A stretch of 64,000 nucleotides of DNA from JAJEBT01 sp965221485 (GCA_965221485.1 OZ244893.1:1116001-1180000); one strand, 5' to 3'. Positions 44,341 to 54,485 are shown, numbered from the stretch's first letter. Numbers and translations are program-made. Notes: generated from the sequence alone by a model not told the origin.

Positions 44341-46158
44341 TCACTCGGCAGACCCCGTGGAGGCCTCGCCGCTGGCCCGGGTCACCACAGGCGAGGAGTA
44401 TCCGGGCTTGACAACCACGTCGAGGAGATACGGCTCACCCGCCTCGACAACCGCGAGCCCCTTGACCAACGCCTTCGTCAGGTCTCCGACCCGCTCGATG
44501 GGTCCGTCCGCCTGCACGCCCTGGGATCTTGCAAAAGAGGCAAGATCAATGGCCGGATCATCTATTCTCTGCCCGATCCATCGATTCTCGACGGGCCGTT
44601 CGCGCTGAACCGCCATCGCCTGCTGATGTACCTCGTCATTGAAATTGGACCGGTTGTTTGAGACAACGAAGAGAACCGGAATCCGGTAATGTGCCGCAGT
44701 CCAGAGTGCCGAACCTCCCTGCATGAAATCTCCGTCTCCCAGGATGCTGACCACAATTCGTTCGTCCTCGATCAGCGCCAGTCCGGCGCCTATGGCATTG
44801 CCCGGACCGGACGCCAACCCGCCACCGCCATCATTTCCAAGATAATCGAGCGGATGGGTGAAATCCCAGGAATCGGACGCCCAGCCAAGAGGAACACGGG
44901 TGAGCGTCAATGCCCGTTCGCCGCGCGCTTCCTTCAGGGCTGTGGCGATGTCCCGCGGCGCAATCGCACTGTCCGGCTCTTTCGCCTCATCGGCCGGTGC
45001 AACAGCCCTGGGCCCGGGATCTCCCGTCCACCGTCTTGCTTTCCCGGCAAGACGTATCCTGAGCTCGCTCAGCAGCTGACCCAGAAACACGTCAGGGTCG
45101 GCAAAAACCGGAACATCAGCAGGTGCGAGTCCGAAGTGATCGGCGCTCCAGCCATTATGCAGGCAATTGTCGAGCGTGCAGGTCACGATTTCGCCCGGCG
45201 GACCGCCTCGCGGCGCCAGCGCCTTGAAGGATCCCGCCAGATCGACCCAGTCCAGCGTGACAATGACATCGGCCGACATGATCGCCTTCTGGCCGGGATC
45301 GCCGATCCAGTTTGCCGGCGAACCGACATGAAGAGGATGATCTGTCGGAAACACGGCCCTGTTCTTGAGGTCCGTAATGACCCCTGCGCCCAGCAACTCC
45401 GCGATTTCCCGCCGGCAATCCCAGTCTTCAATCCGGGCGCTCATTCGTCCAAACAGGAAGAGAGGCGATTCCGCTGCCAGCAGCATGTCTGCCACACGTT
45501 TGACGGTCTCGACGGGGGCCGGCGGCGGATCCGCGGGTTGAAAGCGAGAGACGTCCGGGATCGAAACCTCGTTGTCTCCCAGCTTCGTTTCCTGCAGTCC
45601 GGCATCCAGGCAAACATAGACCGGACCCCTCGGCGCCTGCCTTGCAGCGATATTGGCGCGCAGCATGGTTTCGACAATCGCCTCTGCTGACCGCGGCTCA
45701 TCGTCATACTTTACGTAGTTGCGGAGCAAGGCTCCCTGATCCTTTGCGGTGTGGATCCAGTCGATCCAGGGCCGGCGCAGCGGTGCGTCCACAGGTCCAG
45801 TGGCACCCATGACAAAAACGGGTGCGCGATCGCACCATGCATTGAAAATACCCATCAATCCATGCATGAGCCCGACATTGGAATGCAGCACCACGCCCAT
45901 GGGCTCGTCCGTCACCTTGGCATAACCGTGAGCAATCGACACCGCATGATCTTCGTGAAGGCAGAGGAGAATCTGTGGATCCTGGTTCCCGAGATAATTC
46001 ACCAGCGAGTCATGAAATCCGCGATAACTGGCACCCGGATTAAGCGACACATACCGGATTCCCAGCCGCCGCAACATTTCGGCGGGAACGTCGCTGACCC
46101 ATTCCATGGGTCTGTTGTCGCCAGGAACCGGTCGGTCCAGTCGAGCGATCTGATTCAT
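44341..46158 (-). CDS. ThDP-dependent enzyme A of the decarboxylase island
   Basis: 605 residues, ThDP three-domain fold. NPGASYRGFHDSL near 42, activating Glu in CLHEDHAVSIAHGYAKV near 68, ThDP/Mg motif LGDGDFMQGGSALW closing with SNNRSNFND near 490. AAGGAG precedes the ATG, which overlaps the hydroxyacid oxidase stop by four bases. Translational coupling to a 2-oxo-acid-forming enzyme suggests it decarboxylates or ligates that product. Too divergent for a named family such as Xsc or acetolactate synthase. Confidence 0.82.
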   Translation of the reverse strand: MNQIARLDRPVPGDNRPMEWVSDVPAEMLRRLGIRYVSLNPGASYRGFHDSLVNYLGNQDPQILLCLHEDHAVSIAHGYAKVTDEPMGVVLHSNVGLMHGLMGIFNAWCDRAPVFVMGATGPVDAPLRRPWIDWIHTAKDQGALLRNYVKYDDEPRSAEAIVETMLRANIAARQAPRGPVYVCLDAGLQETKLGDNEVSIPDVSRFQPADPPPAPVETVKRVADMLLAAESPLFLFGRMSARIEDWDCRREIAELLGAGVITDLKNRAVFPTDHPLHVGSPANWIGDPGQKAIMSADVIVTLDWVDLAGSFKALAPRGGPPGEIVTCTLDNCLHNGWSADHFGLAPADVPVFADPDVFLGQLLSELRIRLAGKARRWTGDPGPRAVAPADEAKEPDSAIAPRDIATALKEARGERALTLTRVPLGWASDSWDFTHPLDYLGNDGGGGLASGPGNAIGAGLALIEDERIVVSILGDGDFMQGGSALWTAAHYRIPVLFVVSNNRSNFNDEVHQQAMAVQRERPVENRWIGQRIDDPAIDLASFARSQGVQADGPIERVGDLTKALVKGLAVVEAGEPYLLDVVVKPGYSSPVVTRASGEASTGSAE

Positions 46159-47237
46159 GTTATCTCCTTCGCTGGCAGATTCAAAAACGGAAACGCACTC
46201 AGGACTCCCGGTGTGCCGACCGGGTTCGCCGGCACGAGACAGTCTTTCTTCAGATCCGCGACACGGGTCAGACCAAGCAGCCCCATCGCGATTTCTAGTT
46301 CGGTTTCCAGCAGTTCAAGAACCCTGATAACGCCCGCCTCCCCCGCAGCACCGAGGCCAAGGCCCTGAATCTTGCCGATACCGACCGCGTCAGCGCCCAG
46401 GGCAAGGCCCTTGGCGATATCGGTGCCACGACAAAAACCGCCGTCGACAATAACCTCCGCACGTCCGTCCACTGCCTGGACAATCTCGGGCAGACTATCG
46501 ACAGCTCCACGGTTGTGGTCAAGTTGCCGTCCACCGTGGTTCGACACATAGACTCCGTCCACGCCGTGTTCAATGCAGAGAAAGGCATCTCCCGCGGTCG
46601 CTATTCCCTTCAATATGAGGGGAATTTCAAAACTGTCCTTGAACCACTTGACCAGATCCCAGGTCATTCCGGCCTGGTACTCCCAGCCGGCCTGATGGCG
46701 CACTCTCGCAGACGGACGATAGCGGTTGATGAGATCTCTCTCCCGCCGGGAATAATGCGCAACATCCACGGTGATGCAAAACTGCACGTAACCCAAATCA
46801 ATGGCCCGGCTTACGCTCTCCGCTATCCAGTTGCGGTCACCGCGAACATAAAGCTGGAACACCTTGGCATGGGAAGTCTCCCTAGCGATCTCTTCAATAC
46901 CAGGCTCCGTAACTGAACTCAGATAACTGATCACACCGAATGATTGGGCCGCTCGCGCAACCGACAGTGCTCCGCCCGGATGCAGCGTTTCGAGGGATCC
47001 CATGGGCGCCAGCACGACGGGGAGACGGGACTGACACCCATGGACCGTCGCCGAAAGGTCCACCGTGCGAACATCTTTCAGAACTGTTGGCTGAAAAGCG
47101 AGGCTGTCCAGGGACTGACGATTGCGGAGAACCGATGTTTCCGTGTCTGCGCCGCCGACCAGATAATCCCATGCTTCACGCGCAAGGTTCCGGTGGGCTG
47201 CCAGGACAATATCATGCAGGGTTTCAAATTCTTTCAC
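46155..47237 (-). CDS. FMN-dependent alpha-hydroxyacid oxidase/dehydrogenase
   Basis: 360 residues of the glycolate oxidase, lactate and mandelate dehydrogenase family; oxidises a 2-hydroxy acid to the 2-oxo acid. Known catalytic positions are all visible: Tyr in WDYLVGGADTET near 24, Tyr in FQLYVRGD near 130, Lys in LILKGIAT near 210, His and Arg in SNHGGRQLD near 233. The usual IGRP after ALGADAV is changed to IGKI. GTG start at 47237 with poor ribosome site. With benzoylformate-decarboxylase-like genes around it, mandelate-like chemistry is plausible. Confidence 0.87.
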   Translation of the reverse strand: MKEFETLHDIVLAAHRNLAREAWDYLVGGADTETSVLRNRQSLDSLAFQPTVLKDVRTVDLSATVHGCQSRLPVVLAPMGSLETLHPGGALSVARAAQSFGVISYLSSVTEPGIEEIARETSHAKVFQLYVRGDRNWIAESVSRAIDLGYVQFCITVDVAHYSRRERDLINRYRPSARVRHQAGWEYQAGMTWDLVKWFKDSFEIPLILKGIATAGDAFLCIEHGVDGVYVSNHGGRQLDHNRGAVDSLPEIVQAVDGRAEVIVDGGFCRGTDIAKGLALGADAVGIGKIQGLGLGAAGEAGVIRVLELLETELEIAMGLLGLTRVADLKKDCLVPANPVGTPGVLSAFPFLNLPAKEIT

Positions 47238-47383
47238 AGGACCGCCACCATTCGGCAGGCCGCGCGCTCCTGGTCTGCTGGCGTACCGAGCTGAACTTCC
47301 ATCCCGATTGTTGTAGCCGTCATGGGCAGGTCCTGTCCATCAACCAGCCGTCGGATCCTGCTCAAGGGAGATGTCATGCTGCC

Positions 47384-47414
47384 GGACAATCCCGGATTTC
47401 CCGCAGGATTGTCC
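47384..47414 (-). terminator. Stem-loop between two island genes
   Basis: GGACAATCC and GGATTGTCC, perfect nine-base arms with a 13-base loop, beginning 15 bases past the stop of the ThDP gene at 47429. No U-run follows. It may partly end transcription or set relative levels of upstream and downstream parts of the operon. Confidence 0.45.
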
Positions 47415-47428
47415 GAACCCCAATGCTC

Positions 47429-49090
47429 TCAGGCCCGATCGGTCATGCATTCAATGACAAACGGAGCCCTGGTGGCGAGGGCCTCGGCAAACGCGGCCTC
47501 GAAGGTATCAGCGTCGGCGACGCGCACCGCCTGGACGCCGTAGCCTTCCGCCAGTTTTGTTGCATGTATCGGCGGGTCTTCGAAATCCATACCGATGGCC
47601 AATGTGCTTCCATGGAACGATTTGAGACGATCCTTGATGATCCGGTAACCTCCGTTATTGACGATAACAAAAATCACCGGTGCACCGACCCTCGCCGCCG
47701 ACCAGATCGCCTGGATACTGTATTGGGCACTGCCATCGCCGATAATTGCGATGGTCCTGCGTTGGGGCTCTGCGAGTTGAACCCCGACCGCAGCTGCGAT
47801 GCCCCAGCCAATGCCACCACTCACATTTCCGAAGTAATCCCGGGGTCCTCTCAGTGCACGATATTCCAGAAAACTCCAGGTCGCGGTGATTCCTTCATCG
47901 ACAAATATCGCGTCGGCAGGTGCCATGTCCGCGAGCGCCATCATAAGCCACCTGGGATGAAGCGGGGAATGGCTGCGCAGGTCCCGCGTTTCCACCCGCG
48001 CAATCTCCCGTCGCGCGCTCCAATTGGACGAAGCGAATGACTTCAGACGACCGTGGCGGCTCTCGCCCAGCCGGTTCTGCAAGACCGGTTTCAGTGCCCG
48101 AAGCGTCTGAACCACGTCCGCCCGAATGGCCCGTTCCGTAAAGTAGTTCTTGCCCAGTTCATGGTCCCGCTCGCTGATCTGGACAATTCGGATGCCATCC
48201 GGAACCGGGTCCGTTTCACTGTAGACTGACATCCTCAGGATATCCGCCCCGAGGACGATCATCATGTCGTAGGGTTCCAGACGCTGTCGGACGTCAGACT
48301 GACTCCGGTTCAGGTGTCCGAGAAACGCAGGATGTTCGGACCGAAAACAGGATCCACTTTGTACGGTCTGGCCAAAGACGGGGGCGCCAAGGCACTCCGC
48401 CAGCCACGCTGCCTCCCCCAGACCGTCCCGAACTGCCAGTTCATTACCGGCAACAATCGCCGGACGCTTGCTCTCGATCAGGGTCTCTGCGAGTTCGAGA
48501 AGGGCTTCATCGCCGGGTACGGACCGCGTCTCTACCCGTGTCGGTTCGCCAAGGTCAAGAGCTGCAAAGTCATTCAGGACATCTCCCGGAAGCGAGATGA
48601 AGACCGGACCTGTCGGCGGTGTCATGGCAATCTTGGCAGCACGCCTCAGGATCCGCGGCATGTCGTGAATTCTGTTGACTTCGACGGACCATTTGGCAAC
48701 CGGTCTCGCCATTTCCACGAGCGGTCCATAAAGCAACGGTTCCGTCAGACCATGGCCCTGCTCCTGCTGACCAGCGGTAATGATCATGGGTGTGCAGGAA
48801 TTGGCAGCCGTGAAAAGAGTGCCAAGAGCGTTGCCGAGACCGGGCGCAACATGAACGTTGATCGCCGGCAATTTGCCCGATGCCCGCGCGTAGCCATCCG
48901 CCATAGCCACCACGATAGATTCCTGCAGACCGAGGATGTATCGGATATCGGGCTCATCAGCGAGCGCGTGCATGATGGGAAGTTCCGTGGTGCCAGGGTT
49001 CCCGAACAGATGGGTGACACCTTCCGTACGAAGCAGGGCCAGAAAGGCATTGCGCCCGGCAATCGGGTTTGCCGGAGGTTCAGCGACCAT
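47429..49090 (-). CDS. ThDP-dependent enzyme B, benzoylformate-decarboxylase-like
   Basis: 553 residues. Aligns by eye with benzoylformate decarboxylase along its length: FGNPGTTELP (Thr in place of active-site Ser 26), LQESIVVAMADGYA (Glu 47), INVHVAPGLGN (His 70) and the GDGSAQYS...NNGG ThDP motif. The second catalytic histidine, His 281, falls on Ser in LRMSVYSE. So the fold is BFD-like but one proton-relay residue is missing, and substrate or reaction may differ. AAGGAG precedes the ATG. Confidence 0.85.
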   Translation of the reverse strand: MVAEPPANPIAGRNAFLALLRTEGVTHLFGNPGTTELPIMHALADEPDIRYILGLQESIVVAMADGYARASGKLPAINVHVAPGLGNALGTLFTAANSCTPMIITAGQQEQGHGLTEPLLYGPLVEMARPVAKWSVEVNRIHDMPRILRRAAKIAMTPPTGPVFISLPGDVLNDFAALDLGEPTRVETRSVPGDEALLELAETLIESKRPAIVAGNELAVRDGLGEAAWLAECLGAPVFGQTVQSGSCFRSEHPAFLGHLNRSQSDVRQRLEPYDMMIVLGADILRMSVYSETDPVPDGIRIVQISERDHELGKNYFTERAIRADVVQTLRALKPVLQNRLGESRHGRLKSFASSNWSARREIARVETRDLRSHSPLHPRWLMMALADMAPADAIFVDEGITATWSFLEYRALRGPRDYFGNVSGGIGWGIAAAVGVQLAEPQRRTIAIIGDGSAQYSIQAIWSAARVGAPVIFVIVNNGGYRIIKDRLKSFHGSTLAIGMDFEDPPIHATKLAEGYGVQAVRVADADTFEAAFAEALATRAPFVIECMTDRA

Positions 49091-49186
49091 GACAGTCTTT
49101 CTCCTTCGTCCCGTTCCGAGAACTGTAACCCTGAACGGTTTCGGATAAAGGCACGTAATCTGAAGAGGACAAGATCACCCTGCGTA

Positions 49187-50905
49187 TCATGACGGGCCAC
49201 AGACGACGTTGACCAGTGCTTGCCGTCCCTCGCCCGTCACCACGTTCAATGCCTTGTCCAGCGCCGGCATCAGGTCTTCGGCCTCGGTCACGCGAATGCC
49301 ATAGCCGCCCGACACTTCGACTGCTTTCTCGTAATGCTGATCCACAGTGAACCATGTCAGCGGCTGGCGGTTTGACTGAGCCGCGAAGCCGTCCGGATTG
49401 AGACCGAGTGTCGAGCGATGAACGGCCTGCCAGTGCTGGTTGTTGAAGACAACCCAAAGAATGGGGAGATCCTGTTCAGCCGCAACATAGTGACAGGAGA
49501 CAGGTACGCTGAACATGTAGGAACCATCACCCTCGGTCCCAATCACGAGACGATCCCGGGCTGCCAATTTGGCACCCAGGGCCACCCCCATCCCGTGTCC
49601 GAGACCGGACGCAGCCCCCGCATTGATCATTGTGCCAGGCTGATCGGTGTCAACATATTGCTGCATCAGGGGCGATTCCCGAACGATGATCGTGTCCGGG
49701 TCGCGCAACCGGTTCAGGCAGTGGGAAATGTAACTTGGCGCAATCGGAGAACGATCACGGTCCGCTCTCAGCTTGTCCGCCCATAACGCCTCAAGTTCCC
49801 GGTGCCCCGCCATGACCCGGTCCCGGCGATCACTGATTCGGGATCGCGCTTCATCTTCACAAGATGTCATCGCGTCCAGCAACATGGTGAGGCCAATGTC
49901 GGTTCGACAGGTCAGCGCCAGGTCCACGGGGAATGCCCTGGCCGGGATCATGACGTAGTGGGGATCGCTGGCAATATGAACCACCCGGCAATCGCTGGGC
50001 GGCCGAACCCGGGACGGCAACCAGGGAGCGACAGCATCAAAGACAAGAATAACATCAGCCTCGGACACATAGGGATCCGGGTCATAACCCGCATGCATGG
50101 GATGGCGCGGAGGCATGGCAACATACCGGTTGCGGTATTCCACGACCGGGATTGCAAACCGCTCCGCAAGGCGGACCAACGGCTCCATCACCCGCGGGTT
50201 TCGTCCTCCCCAGTTCGTGATCATTAACGGACGCTCCGCCTTCGCCAACAGACCCGCTGCTTCTTCGAGGGCCCCCGGTTCAGGAGCCGGCGGTGCAGCC
50301 GGATGTATGCGTGTTGGCGAATCATACGAAAACTCGGCCATCTCGGCGGCCAGCACTTCCCGAGGAAGAGACAGATACACGGGTCCCTGGGGTTCGCTCA
50401 TGGCTACGGAAAGGGCGCGATCGACAATCCCTGCGACCTGTTCGCCATTGCGGAGCTCGTAATCCCACTTGACGGCCTCCCGAACCATACCGGCCTGGTC
50501 ATACATTTCCTGCGTCCAGTGAATATCCAGACTTCGATGTCCCTTCAGGGTCTCTTCATTCGTCGGTGTCCGCCCCGCTGTGAACAGCATCGGAATATAA
50601 CCGCGTGCGGCATTCAGGAGACCGTTCAGGCCGTTGGCCGTTCCCACGTTCACATGAACCATCGTCATCTGAGGGCGGCCAGATACAAGAAAGTGACCTA
50701 TCGCCATATGCTGCGCCGTATTCTCATGTGGGCAGGTCACGGGCGTCGGTGTGACGGTACCGAGGGCCTGTGCCTTTGCCAGTGCCTCGATCAGGGGCGC
50801 AAAATCAGTGCCGGCATTCGCGAACAGGTAATCCACCCCGCGATCTGCCAGAACCGCCAGATAGGCATCGGCCACGGTGCAGTTTTTGAGAGTTTTTTGC
50901 GACAA
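49187..50905 (-). CDS. ThDP-dependent enzyme C of the decarboxylase island
   Basis: 572 residues. FANAGTDFAPLIEAL near 28, activating Glu in CPHENTAQHMAIGHF near 60, ThDP/Mg motif EGDGSYMFSVPVSCHY closing with FNNQHWQAV near 480. TTG start at 50905 with AGGGAA eight bases upstream; no ATG is near. It lies 30 bases after the first-listed UbiD gene. Related to uncharacterised ThDP-requiring proteins rather than to BFD. The three island ThDP enzymes are clearly different subfamilies, not recent copies. Confidence 0.82.
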   Translation of the reverse strand: MSQKTLKNCTVADAYLAVLADRGVDYLFANAGTDFAPLIEALAKAQALGTVTPTPVTCPHENTAQHMAIGHFLVSGRPQMTMVHVNVGTANGLNGLLNAARGYIPMLFTAGRTPTNEETLKGHRSLDIHWTQEMYDQAGMVREAVKWDYELRNGEQVAGIVDRALSVAMSEPQGPVYLSLPREVLAAEMAEFSYDSPTRIHPAAPPAPEPGALEEAAGLLAKAERPLMITNWGGRNPRVMEPLVRLAERFAIPVVEYRNRYVAMPPRHPMHAGYDPDPYVSEADVILVFDAVAPWLPSRVRPPSDCRVVHIASDPHYVMIPARAFPVDLALTCRTDIGLTMLLDAMTSCEDEARSRISDRRDRVMAGHRELEALWADKLRADRDRSPIAPSYISHCLNRLRDPDTIIVRESPLMQQYVDTDQPGTMINAGAASGLGHGMGVALGAKLAARDRLVIGTEGDGSYMFSVPVSCHYVAAEQDLPILWVVFNNQHWQAVHRSTLGLNPDGFAAQSNRQPLTWFTVDQHYEKAVEVSGGYGIRVTEAEDLMPALDKALNVVTGEGRQALVNVVCGPS

Positions 50906-50935
50906 CGGACGGTTCCCTGGACGTCTGCGGGCCGG

Positions 50936-52585
50936 TCAGTCCCGGAGTTTGCGAACCTCGGTATTCATGGCCAAATCGCTGCGCCGACGCTGGGCAATGA
51001 TCTCGCCCGTCGTAAAGTAATCGCCATCGACAGCACGATTTGCCATGATCTCGAACTCGTCTTCCCAGTCACCGAGAGAATAGCCGTACCATGGTGCCTG
51101 AGGTGACAACTCGGGAAGGCCAAGATCATCCCAGATCTGTCTGGCCTTCTCCATATATTCCTTCTTCGGAAGCGATATCGGCGGAAAATCCTCTTTCAGC
51201 GTGGCATCAAACAGAACAGAGGCGTCTTCACCATCGTTGCGGCTGCTTCGTGGACCGTGCCCCTGGTCGCGGTGTTTCAGAATTTCGACGTCAAGTGCGG
51301 GATTGGCCCGATAGGCCAGCGCCCAGAATACGGCATCAGTATTGTCAGGATCGATATCGTCGTTGACAGCAATGACATATTTTCCCGCCGCGCGGTGAAG
51401 AGAGGCCGCCCCGTACAGTGCCCGCCAGATCTCCGTCCGCGCTATGTCTCTCTCGCAGACGACGACAATCACCTTCCGGATGTTTGTGAGGGGTTCGTGC
51501 ATGGAGACCCGAATCACACCCTTGATGCCAAGATGATCCCGGAGATGCCGTGTGAACATCGGCTCGTAGGCAACACGCTTGATGACCGAGGACTCAGAGG
51601 GTGTGACCTGGCTGATGATCGAAGTGAAAATTGCGTTTTTCCGGCGCGTGATGCAGGACACGTCCATATAGGCGTTGTACTCCTGAAGATTGACATGTCC
51701 GTGGGATTCGCCGAACGGGGCTTCCGGTTCAAGATATTCCGTATCGATGTAGCCCTCGACCACAATTTCCGCCTCGGCCGGTACCATCAGGTCCACCGTC
51801 TTTGCGCGGACCATGCGGATAGGGGCGTTGGCAAGTGCTCCCGCTACACGGAACTCGTCAAGATTTTCGGGCAGCTTGATTGCCGACGTAAAGGTCACGG
51901 CCGGCGGAGCACCCAGAATCACGGCAGCCGGCATCTTTTCCCCGCGAGCCCGGTATTTCTCCCAATGAAGATAAATTCCGGGTCGCAGCTCTAGAGAGGG
52001 ATTCATTCCCAGACGTCGCCGTCCCTTTATCTGCCCCCGGTAATTTCCCATATTCTGGATCCCGGTGTCGGGATCCCTTGTGATGTATTGTGAAAGTGTG
52101 GTGTAGGGAGCGTTGTCCCATCCCGGGGTCGAGATGGGTACCGGAATGCCGTCCAGCCCCTGCCCCTCCTCATCAAGGGCTGCACCGGTGATTACGATCT
52201 CCTGGCAAGGTGCGTCCGTGACGGTGATCGGTTCTACCGGGTTTGCAATAGCGCGGTTCCACGCATCCTCGATTTCATCAAGTTCAACGCCAATTCCCGC
52301 ACGATAGATGTCACGGCTGGCCGCCAGCACTCCCACTGCAACAGGTATGTCGAAATGGTGCCCCCTCGAGTCCACTACGTTTGTAAACAGAAAGGCACGC
52401 CTTTGCTCCTCCTTCAGTCCGCCGCGAAACTGCCACCGGACCAGCGGATGGAGTTCCGTATCCTTGTTGATTTCCCGATCCACGGTAACGAGCAAGCCCC
52501 GTCTGTCGAGTTCCTGAATATGATCATGCAGATCGGGATACTGCCCGTCCGGAACGGGTCTTGTGTCAACATTGTTTTCTTGCAT
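50936..52585 (-). CDS. UbiD-family prenyl-FMN decarboxylase 1
   Basis: 549 residues. UbiD enzymes use prenylated FMN to decarboxylate (or carboxylate) aromatic and enoic acids. GIQNMGNYRG near 180 and EPEAPFGESHGH near 285-296 carry the Arg and the two Glu, five residues apart, of the catalytic R-E-E triad. SQVTPSESSVIKR is another block. ATG at 52585 chosen because the upstream extension is not conserved in its paralogues. No ubiX for cofactor synthesis is in the window. Third of three tandem UbiD genes in transcription order. Confidence 0.9.
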   Translation of the reverse strand: MQENNVDTRPVPDGQYPDLHDHIQELDRRGLLVTVDREINKDTELHPLVRWQFRGGLKEEQRRAFLFTNVVDSRGHHFDIPVAVGVLAASRDIYRAGIGVELDEIEDAWNRAIANPVEPITVTDAPCQEIVITGAALDEEGQGLDGIPVPISTPGWDNAPYTTLSQYITRDPDTGIQNMGNYRGQIKGRRRLGMNPSLELRPGIYLHWEKYRARGEKMPAAVILGAPPAVTFTSAIKLPENLDEFRVAGALANAPIRMVRAKTVDLMVPAEAEIVVEGYIDTEYLEPEAPFGESHGHVNLQEYNAYMDVSCITRRKNAIFTSIISQVTPSESSVIKRVAYEPMFTRHLRDHLGIKGVIRVSMHEPLTNIRKVIVVVCERDIARTEIWRALYGAASLHRAAGKYVIAVNDDIDPDNTDAVFWALAYRANPALDVEILKHRDQGHGPRSSRNDGEDASVLFDATLKEDFPPISLPKKEYMEKARQIWDDLGLPELSPQAPWYGYSLGDWEDEFEIMANRAVDGDYFTTGEIIAQRRRSDLAMNTEVRKLRD

Positions 52586-52744
52586 GGGCTGCGCGCGCTC
52601 TGTCAACGAATTGCAGGTGGATGGCCCGGAGGGGTGTCGGCATGCAGGATTGGACTGAAGACGGACCGATCCTGTGTTGCCAGGGGCCATCCTCCCCGAT
52701 ATCTGCCTGCGGGCCGGGGCCGGCAGACATCGGTGATCCGGTCT

Positions 52745-54478
52745 TCAGCCGCGGTCACTGTCGAGTTGCGAGGCATCTTCCAGCCGATCCCAGGTCAGAT
52801 CTTCCTCGACCGTACCGGCACCGGGGTTTCCTTCGTCCAGCGTCCGCACTTCGGTGTTGATCGGCACGTCTCCCCGCCTTCTCTGGGCAATGATTTGCCC
52901 GGTCGTCCAGTATTCGCTTTTGACGGCGCGGCGCGCCATTGCCTCAAGGCCAGTGTTCCATTCTCCCAGATCATAACCGAACCAGGGTGCTTTGGGACGA
53001 AGCGGCGGAAGCCCCATTTCCTCCCAGATTTCCCGAGCCCTTTCCATGAACTTTCGTTTTGGCAGAGACACGGGCGGAAAGTTCTCCTTGAGAGTTGCAT
53101 CGATCAGGACAGCGCTGTCCTCGGAATCGATCAGGCTGCGCGGCCCGTGGCCTTCATGCTTGTGCTTCAGCATTTCCAAATCATTGTGGGGTTTGCAGCG
53201 ATAGGACATGGCCCAGAACACGGCATCGGTATCATCAGGATCGATATCCTCGTTGACGGCGATAATCCATTTTCCCTCGGCCTGGCGCAGCGAGGCGACC
53301 CCATAGAGTGCGCGCCAGATTTCGGTTCTCGGAAGCCCGCGTTCAACGACAACAATGATCAGTTTGTGAAGCGAGGTGAGTGGCTCGTGCGTCGCGACAT
53401 GCTTGACGCCCTTGATTCCGAGATGGTCACGCAAATGCTCGATCTGGCGAGCCTCGTAGGCCGGACGCTTGATCGTGCTGGATTCGGAAGGTGTGACCTG
53501 GCTGACCCAAGATGTCATCACCGCATTCCGTCGCCGTGTAATCGCGGTCACGTCCAGATAGGCGTTGTATTCCTGAAGATTGACATGTCCGTGAGATTCG
53601 CCGAACGGTGCCTCGGGCTCCAGGAGTTCCGTGCTGACCAATCCCTCGATCACGATTTCCGCTTCCGCAGGGACCACGAGATCCACGGTCCGGCACCTGA
53701 CGACATTCAGCGCCGAGCCCGCCAGCCCCCCGGACACGGCCAGTTCGTCCAGGCCTTCCGGAACCTTTTGCACCGCTGTGAAGGAGACTACGGGCGGCGC
53801 GCCCACAACGACCGCAACCGGCATGGGCTTGCCCAGTTTTTTCCATTCCAGCCAGTGCATGTATCCACCGGTCCGCAACTCTGTCGATGGGTTCATGCCG
53901 AGGCGGGTGGGCGCCTTTATCATGCCACGGTAGTTGCCCATGTTCTGGATGCCGGTACCCGGATCCTTGGTGATAAAGTGCGACGAAGAGAAGTAAGGAG
54001 CGTTATCCCATCCCGGCGACGAGATCGGAACCGGGATGGCATCAAGACCGTTTCCGTTGCGCAGGTCATCGCCCTCGAAAACGAGTTCCTGGCACGGGGC
54101 AGCTGAACTCGGGACTTCCACCGGGTCAACGGGGCTGTTGATGGCGCGAATCCATGTCGACTTGATTTCATCAACCGCGCATCCCATTCCGATCTGGTAT
54201 ATCGCCCGGTTTCCGGCCAGCCCGCAAACCAGAACCGGAATGTCAAACTTGCGTCCTTTCGAATCGACAATATTCCTGAACAGAAAGGCCTTCCGGTCTT
54301 CTTCATCGATACCACCTCGAAACTGCCACCGCACCAGCGGGTGCATTTCCGTGTCCTTGTTGATCTGGCGATCGATCTCAAGAAGGAGCCCGGCCCGGCG
54401 GAGTTCCTCGATATGTTCATGCAGATCGGAATATCCGCGGGTCCGTGCCTCTTCCTGTTCCTCAATCACTGTTGCCAT
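52745..54478 (-). CDS. UbiD-family prenyl-FMN decarboxylase 2
   Basis: 577 residues from the ATG at 54478, eight bases after the preceding stop. Triad regions GIQNMGNYRG and EPEAPFGESHGHVNLQ (about 285-300) are intact. Shares long blocks with its neighbours (INKDTEMHPLVRWQFRGG, SQVTPSESSTIKR), but the C-terminal tail and the YLHW/MHWLEWKK region differ. The upstream in-frame extension to 54682 overlaps the previous gene and is rejected. A 159-base spacer separates it from UbiD 1. Confidence 0.9.
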   Translation of the reverse strand: MATVIEEQEEARTRGYSDLHEHIEELRRAGLLLEIDRQINKDTEMHPLVRWQFRGGIDEEDRKAFLFRNIVDSKGRKFDIPVLVCGLAGNRAIYQIGMGCAVDEIKSTWIRAINSPVDPVEVPSSAAPCQELVFEGDDLRNGNGLDAIPVPISSPGWDNAPYFSSSHFITKDPGTGIQNMGNYRGMIKAPTRLGMNPSTELRTGGYMHWLEWKKLGKPMPVAVVVGAPPVVSFTAVQKVPEGLDELAVSGGLAGSALNVVRCRTVDLVVPAEAEIVIEGLVSTELLEPEAPFGESHGHVNLQEYNAYLDVTAITRRRNAVMTSWVSQVTPSESSTIKRPAYEARQIEHLRDHLGIKGVKHVATHEPLTSLHKLIIVVVERGLPRTEIWRALYGVASLRQAEGKWIIAVNEDIDPDDTDAVFWAMSYRCKPHNDLEMLKHKHEGHGPRSLIDSEDSAVLIDATLKENFPPVSLPKRKFMERAREIWEEMGLPPLRPKAPWFGYDLGEWNTGLEAMARRAVKSEYWTTGQIIAQRRRGDVPINTEVRTLDEGNPGAGTVEEDLTWDRLEDASQLDSDRG

Positions 54479-54485
54479 GATCCGA

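Noticed and set aside
52355..54106. 583-codon plus-strand frame across two UbiD genes
   Set aside because: Antisense to conserved UbiD coding sequence, repeated because the paralogues are similar.
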